Assembly (NCBI GenBank): GCA_028565635.1
Contig: JAOXYB010055156.1
Location: 1-11,236, forward strand
Direction: 5' to 3'
Origin: Phoronis ovalis
Taxonomy: Eukaryota > Phoronida > Phoronidae
DNA length: 11,236 nucleotides
Shown here: one piece after another, positions 7,701 to 11,236 of the stretch
Position numbering within the stretch: the stretch's first letter is position 1
Layout: every line of letters begins with the position of its first letter
The notes under the pieces: model-generated
What the model saw: the letters and a program-made list of their open reading frames with translations, nothing else
What the model was told of the DNA's origin: nothing
Database searches by the model: none
Position numbers and translations under genes: made by a program

Positions 7701-10058
7701 AGTTGCAGACATACAGATGAAATAATGTCTATCAAGATTGTTCCAGAAAAAAATATGTTCGTTTCGGCTTGTAGAGGGGGTACATTATGTGTATGGTCCT
7801 TAGCGCATCCAAATAAATTGTGTGGGTCTAACAGCAGTACTAATTATGCTTTAGATTTCAAGATCGTACGATCCATAAAGGCTCATAGTTATGGGATTTG
7901 GTGTCTGTCGATTATGTACCAAGACAATGATACATTTATATTGACAAGCGCTGCAGATCATTCGATTAAAATGTGGAGAGGTTTACTAGCTCCCCCAGGA
8001 CAAGACATGTCAACATGTCAAAGAAACAACCACACTCAAGCAGTTACTGATATTGCTTGTAGCAATGCTGGGGAATTTGCTGTGACCGTTTCACGAGATG
8101 GTCACATGGTTTTGCATGACCTCAGACAAAATAAGACACAAGTGTTGATAACTAGACGAGTAACTTCTGACAATATTTTACTTCACTCTGTCTGCGTTTC
8201 TAACAACCCTGTGTCGGGCTCATTTTATTTGTTTCTAGGGGATAGCAAAGGATCAATTTACGTATATTCCTGGGATAAAAGAAATGGCAAGCTTACCAAA
8301 TTGGGAAATGCAGTTAAGGGCCACGGGTTTAGTGTACGATTTCTAGCCGTTTCTCCAGACGATAATTATTTGTTTGCAGGTTCTGTTGATAATATTATTA
8401 CTGTTTTTAAACTACAGCCAGATGGACTAATACACCAATGTGCGTCGTTATGTAATACTCACTTTTATGGCTGTACATTCCTTTCGTTTGCTGAAAGAAA
8501 CGAGGAGGTTATACTCATTGCTTCATTCATTGGTGGATATTTGGAATGGAATATTAGTCACATTCATAAAGATCAAAAACAGTTAATACCCATAAAAACT
8601 GTCAGAATTGAAAACGATTTCAAATTCCCCGTAATAGCTAGAACCATGAGTAAAGTTTACTATTTTGGAAGTGATCAAAGTGAAAAAATTCGCCAATTAC
8701 GTTTAAAAATACATCGTGAAGTAATAAATGATTCAAAGTTAGAAGGGGGTGATATTATAACTTGTCTGTGTAGCTCTCAAAATGAAGAATTTATTGTAGT
8801 TGGTTCTGAAAGTGGCAAAATTAGACTATTTCCTGCCGACTGTTGTGTAAACGTAACCAATGACCCAATAAAAGATATTCCTTGTGCTCAAGGGAGTGTT
8901 ATTGACATAAAAATATCGGCTAATATGGATGCAATGTTTGCCTGCTTCAGTAATGGTGACATATATATGTGCAGCAATCCGAGATTTGACGGTGATTCAT
9001 CGAAACATTGCAGAATTGGAACTCACCGTAACATACGGTACATAGATCTTGTTCGAAGCAGGAAAACTAAGCATATTCTAGTATCTTGTGATGTAGAACA
9101 TAGTAAACAATCCGTTTTTCGTATATGGAATGTTTGTAAATTGCAAATCTTTGGAAGTAAAAGTATCTGTCATCAGTGTGATGATATTGCCTGTGTTAAT
9201 GACATTGGTACAGTATTACACAAACAGAAATTCAATTCGGCCATTACTTCGATAGCTTCAAGTTATTTTGTGGGACTGAAACTCGATTGTTTGTTTCTAG
9301 GTTTTTCTGATGGTTCTGTGTGTTCGTTTAGGCTAGAATATGACCAAAATCATGTTAGGTTGCACGCAATGTTTAACATTGAGATTAGTAAGAGTGCAGT
9401 GAAATATCTGTTACTTACTAAACAGATTTCTAAATTTCCCGGACTTCCAATCCTTATTATTGGCTTGCAAGAAAATAACATTAAAGTTCTAGATGCGAAT
9501 TCGGGTCGTACTTTGAAAGAAATTCCAACGGGGTCTTCTTTTGATGTACACCATCTAGCCGTTACTGGAAATGGTAAGGAGCTGATGGTCTGCTACGAAA
9601 CATTTCTGGCTGAACTGATTGATATTAAATCAGGAGAACTATTACACCGTATGAGAACATACAGAACTAACTGGAGATCTTTAGTTTCTGTCTCTGATGG
9701 TAAACATATTATTGTTAACTCAACAAGAAGTTCTGGTGCAATTTATTGTATCCCAAATACTGGTGGATCCGAATTAATACATCTTTTACCTAAAGAAAAA
9801 CAGTTTTTGCTAGTAGGCCATTCGAGACGCTTAACTGCTGCTCATTGGAATAGCGATTCTAAAATGTTGACTGGGTCATATGATAAGTGTTTAAAAGTAT
9901 GGGACATAAGTGGGAAAGGGGAGCCAAAGTTATTATGTCAATATACCTTTGAACATACAATAACAAAAATATCTAGTACCTCAAATGGGATAATTGTTGT
10001 GGGATTAGAGACAGGGCAAGTAAATGTTGTGCAATTGTTTAGATCGAATGTCTTATAA
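4369..10058 (+). CDS. TIR-NB-ARC-WD40 STAND protein, APAF-1-like (two coding exons, frame break at ~6160)
   Basis: Join 4369-4798 and 5165-10058. The predicted cytosolic protein of about 1,774 residues has, in order: a TIR-like domain (residues 6-~140), NB-ARC (about 165-500), a helical arm (about 500-720) and a long WD40 array (about 723-1770). No signal peptide or membrane segment is seen. The ATG at 4369 is chosen because an in-frame TAA lies at 4345-4347 and because G at -3 and G at +4 make a strong initiation context; the GTG just before it is not a plausible animal start. The stop is TAA at 10056-10058. From knowledge of APAF-1 and other STAND NTPases, the likely job is ligand-triggered oligomerisation that clusters the N-terminal domains. 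An immune or cell-death role is inferred from the TIR-like module. A frame break near 6160 means the gene as written does not give the full protein. Architecture is very likely; function is uncertain. Confidence 0.9.
4799..5164 (+). other. Phase-1 spliceosomal intron, 366 nt
   Basis: The donor is AG|GTAAAT at 4798/4799. The acceptor is a pyrimidine-rich stretch ending CTACTGCAG|GTAAAA at 5164/5165. Joining gives codon G144 (G plus GT) followed by AAA AAA ATG, which runs straight into the long NB-ARC frame, so phase agrees on both sides. A second acceptor-like site, CTGCCTTTCAG ending at 5096, would shift frame and meet a TAG at 5177-5179, so it is not the coding choice. Both intron edges carry the same heptamer AGGTAAA (4797-4803 and 5163-5169). 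Confidence 0.85.
5165..10058 (+). CDS. Coding exon 2: NB-ARC, helical arm and WD40 array
   Basis: A single exon of 4,894 nt encodes everything after the TIR-like domain. It is open in one frame from 5167 to the TAG at 6196-6198, and in a second frame from 6126 to the stop at 10056-10058. The two frames overlap in 6126-6198 and belong to the same protein, because NB-ARC and early winged-helix motifs lie in the first and the HD motif, helical arm and WD40 repeats in the second. No intron is needed within it for homology reasons. An exon of this size for a multi-blade WD40 region is unusual for an APAF-1-type gene; vertebrate APAF1 is split into many exons. Its codon use and A/T content look uniform along its length. 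Confidence 0.88.
5260..6230 (+). other. NB-ARC nucleotide-binding domain with winged helix
   Basis: The P-loop GMGGIGKTT is at residues 182-190 (codons from 5278). Walker B is LLLVLDNV at 265-272. The sensor-1/RNBS-B motif MLITTRN spans 290-296, an RNBS-C-like LKACKAFELF spans 313-322, and GLPLA is at 349-353. LIDCAIFCEG and, later, CLDILVTSSL match the winged-helix pattern, and the HD pair of the MHD-type motif is H495-D496 (6216-6221, FIIHDLLLKYV). The order and spacing fit APAF-1, CED-4 and plant NLR NB-ARC modules. The second acidic position of Walker B is Asn (LDN, not LDD). Known role of the family: ADP/ATP exchange that switches a closed monomer to an oligomer. The reading frame breaks within the winged helix, just before the HD motif. 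Confidence 0.93.
6157..6170 (+). other. Reading-frame break (equivalent to one missing base) in the winged helix
   Basis: Upstream, CLDILVTSSLL is read in the frame of 5173. Downstream, EDAENVEIPF and IIHDLLLKYV are read in the frame of 6162. The change can lie anywhere in 6126-6198, where both frames are open. The T run 6158-6161 (CTTTTG) is the simplest place: one more T would give a continuous winged helix. No canonical X XXY YYZ slippery heptamer is present there in the upstream frame. If the break is real, the product ends at about residue 487 after KQKMQKT, keeping TIR and most of NB-ARC but losing the HD motif, arm and WD40 array. Confidence 0.8.
6222..6899 (+). other. APAF-1-like helical arm between NB-ARC and WD40
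   Basis: About 226 residues (roughly 497-722) predicted to be helical. YLAFHLLEGGLHEEL (from residue 591) followed by LLLEYKWYIAKIE resembles the human APAF-1 helical region, where a tyrosine/leucine-rich helix, HKEL and a W-I-x-A-K stretch occur in the same order. Further on, RQLVGRLLGY and a FMLPISACLHSPDWYLY segment resemble the linker often found before the first propeller in NB-ARC-WD40 proteins. In APAF-1 this arm positions the propellers against the nucleotide-binding module and helps lock the closed state. The resemblance is judged by eye. Confidence 0.7.
6900..10055 (+). other. WD40 repeat array, about 18-20 blades
   Basis: Residues 723 to about 1770. Clear blades include NKHTKVVRSIKVSKDGNY with SGSSDKTICIWKV (842-872), SHTEPVLSVCITSDCTE with VGADSRVILWDL, RHTDEIMSIKIVPEK with ACRGGTLCVWSL, KGHGFSVRFLAVSPDDNY with GSVDNIITVFKL, and near the end VGHSRRLTAAHWNS with TGSYDKCLKVWDI (1696-1725). 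Many other units, particularly between about 8400 and 9780, keep the strand pattern and a glycine/aspartate turn but lack GH and WD. I count 18-20 units by eye. Human APAF-1 has 15, in a 7- and an 8-blade propeller, so this array could form two large or three propellers. Its expected role is ligand sensing and autoinhibition. Confidence 0.9.
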
Positions 10059-10084
10059 TATTGCTGTGTTATAGATTGATCTTT

Positions 10085-10168
10085 GTAAGATTTGAATATA
10101 TATAGTTGAAATGTAAGAATTACCGAAAACGAAAGAATTAATTTTTTACGAGCATTGTGTTTTTGCAG
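10085..10168 (+). other. Possible small intron in the 3' untranslated region
   Basis: A donor-like TTT|GTAAGA at 10085 and an acceptor-like TGTTTTTGCAG|GG ending at 10168 would define an 84-nt intron 26 nt after the stop codon. Both sites are good by eye. The coding sequence would not change, and a junction this close to the stop would not be expected to trigger nonsense-mediated decay. No transcript evidence is available here. Confidence 0.25.
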
Positions 10169-10527
10169 GGCTCATGCCAGTGTTGGAATTATTATTACAA
10201 AATACATATCATTATAATTGTAGTTGCCATTTCCTAAATGAGATATTTATTTTAAAATTAATATTTATATATGTCATGTAGACGATAAAAAGTGCAAGTC
10301 ACAAGAAATACATCATTTGTAAGCAGTATTATTTAGTGCCTTTAGGCATTGTATGATCTCGAGTCTGTAAAATAAGATTGCAATTTGAATGGGAATTAAA
10401 TTCAAAGTAAATAGGATCCGGAATCCTCGATTTGCATTTAAAATTCAAAATTAATTGTGTGTGTAAGCTAAAATGTATAGCTAAAATGTTTGAAACTGTA
10501 TTCTATTGTGTGGAAATGTTATTTTAC

Positions 10528-10533
10528 AATAAA
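10528..10533 (+). terminator. Likely polyadenylation signal AATAAA of the STAND gene
   Basis: This is the first canonical AATAAA after the stop, 470 nt downstream, and it is followed by GT/T-rich sequence (GCATTGTGATTTTTTT and TTGTTCACTGTTG) suited to a downstream element. A variant ATTAAA at 10395-10400 is the main alternative and would shorten the untranslated region. Confidence 0.4.
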
Positions 10534-10688
10534 TAATGACATTTTTAAAAGCATTGTGATTTTTTTAAAACTATATATTGTTCACTGTTGTAACAGAATG
10601 TGGAATTGTATTGTACATAACTCGATCGTACACGAAGTATATTTTAGAGCTATCTTTGGGATAGTCAAATTTCCAGGGTAGTAGTTAC

Positions 10689-10705
10689 TCTTATCTGGGA
10701 TAAGA
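10689..10705. repeat. Perfect inverted repeat with paired GATA motifs
   Basis: TCTTATC, loop TGG, GATAAGA: a 7-bp perfect inverted repeat. Each arm holds a GATA-factor type core (TTATC/GATAA) pointing away from the other. It could be a binding site, or a chance hairpin. Confidence 0.3.
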
Positions 10706-10826
10706 ATACTGTCCAGGTGGCATAAGGACACAATGGGTGTAACAGCAATGCAGACTCAACAGTCTTTCAAAGTGTAATCCGGCATTCTTAAATTTTTCCC
10801 CTTTTGTGCTGGCTTTTTTTGTTATT

Positions 10827-10857
10827 GGACGTTGTTTTGTTTACAAAAACAACATCC
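10827..10857. repeat. Hairpin-forming inverted repeat
   Basis: GGACGTTGTTTT (10827-10838), loop GTTTACA, then AAAACAACATCC (10846-10857). The arms pair over 12 positions with one mismatch. No target-site duplication or further transposon sequence is visible around it. Confidence 0.4.
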
Positions 10858-11050
10858 TATGTCAGAGTGTTCAAGTAAGTAAGTAACAAGTAACAATAAG
10901 TCCGGATCAGTTTGTGGGCAGATTGCCCCGTTTTTTGCGTCTCGGGTTAAAGTTGGCTTACTGCCATTCGCCTTGTACGTTACAGTTAGTATCACTGGCA
11001 CTACCTATTGGGAATACCAAGAACTAACAGAGCCGTTTGTTATGGGGTCA

Positions 11051-11078
11051 AATCGGTCCCCTCGATCTAATCGGTCCC
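11051..11078. repeat. Short direct repeat AATCGGTCCC, period 18
   Basis: AATCGGTCCC occurs at 11051-11060 and 11069-11078. It lies inside a stop-free + strand stretch (10883-11113, 77 codons) that contains SNRSPRSNRSQ as a result. The stretch has no recognisable domain and no good start, so I do not call it a gene. Confidence 0.35.
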
Positions 11079-11236
11079 AACTTCTGATTGGTCTTTCCAA
11101 TGTGGTGATATAATAGTCAAGTTGTTAAGAATGTCACTTCTATCTTCATGGTAAGTGGTAGTATTGTATGTTAGCTGAATCAAATATGATCAAATAACTT
11201 GACTTTATACTCTGGATGCATTACAATGACGTAAAG

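Larger units (their letters stand above)
10059..10560 (+). other. Probable 3' untranslated region
   Basis: AT-rich sequence without coding character between the stop codon and the AATAAA region. It includes the possible 84-nt intron and a short palindrome TGCCTTTAGGCA near 10337-10348. The end of the transcript is inferred only from the polyadenylation signal. Confidence 0.4.
10561..11236. other. Downstream intergenic sequence; no gene seen
   Basis: Besides the two hairpins and the 18-nt direct repeat, it holds an AAGT run (10873-10884). The sequence seems somewhat richer in G and C after about 10,700 than the DNA before it. Confidence 0.4.

Noticed and set aside
10883-11113. A 77-codon stop-free + strand stretch
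   Set aside because: No good start, no recognisable domain and a short internal repeat. It could be chance in less AT-rich DNA.
1-11236. CRISPR array, transfer RNA or ribosomal RNA genes
   Set aside because: No regularly spaced identical repeats, no B-box-like GGTTCGAAT and no conserved ribosomal RNA segments were seen on either strand.

Overview
The window looks like nuclear DNA of an invertebrate animal. It is AT-rich, most of it is non-coding with long A/T runs, and its one convincing gene is split by a GT-AG intron and carries a eukaryotic domain combination. Nothing bacterial (Shine-Dalgarno sites, packed operons) is seen. A marine invertebrate such as a mollusc or another lophotrochozoan would fit, but the sequence alone does not fix the phylum.

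Layout. 1-3983 is non-coding as far as I can see. It holds a short open stretch with a polyadenylation-like signal behind it (1804-1968, 2076) and a cluster of degenerate TTGGATT repeats (2529-2769). 3984-4060 holds a decayed duplicate of the start of the gene's first coding exon. 4369-10058, + strand, is the gene. 10059-11236 is its probable 3' untranslated region and downstream sequence, with a possible small intron, an AATAAA signal, two hairpins and short repeats.

The gene encodes a large APAF-1-like STAND NTPase with a TIR-like domain at its N terminus, where human APAF-1 has a CARD. Exon 1 (4369-4798) encodes the TIR-like domain. A 366-nt phase-1 intron (4799-5164) follows. One exon of about 4.9 kb (5165-10058) then encodes NB-ARC, winged helix, an APAF-1-like helical arm, and about 18-20 WD40-type repeats. 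The predicted length is about 1,774 residues, against 1,248 for human APAF-1.

The main anomaly is a reading-frame break at about 6157-6170, inside the winged-helix region just before the HD (MHD-type) motif. Sequence on both sides is clearly the same protein but in different frames, a shift equal to one missing base. It may be a sequencing or assembly error at a T run, a real indel allele that truncates the protein to TIR-NB-ARC, or a recoding site. Splicing out 83 nt would also restore frame but would delete conserved winged-helix sequence.

By family knowledge, such a protein should sit as a cytosolic ADP-bound monomer held closed by its WD40 propellers, and on ligand binding form a ring that clusters the N-terminal domains. 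Here that would cluster TIR domains, so an innate-immune or cell-death role is inferred. No ligand or partner can be read from the sequence.
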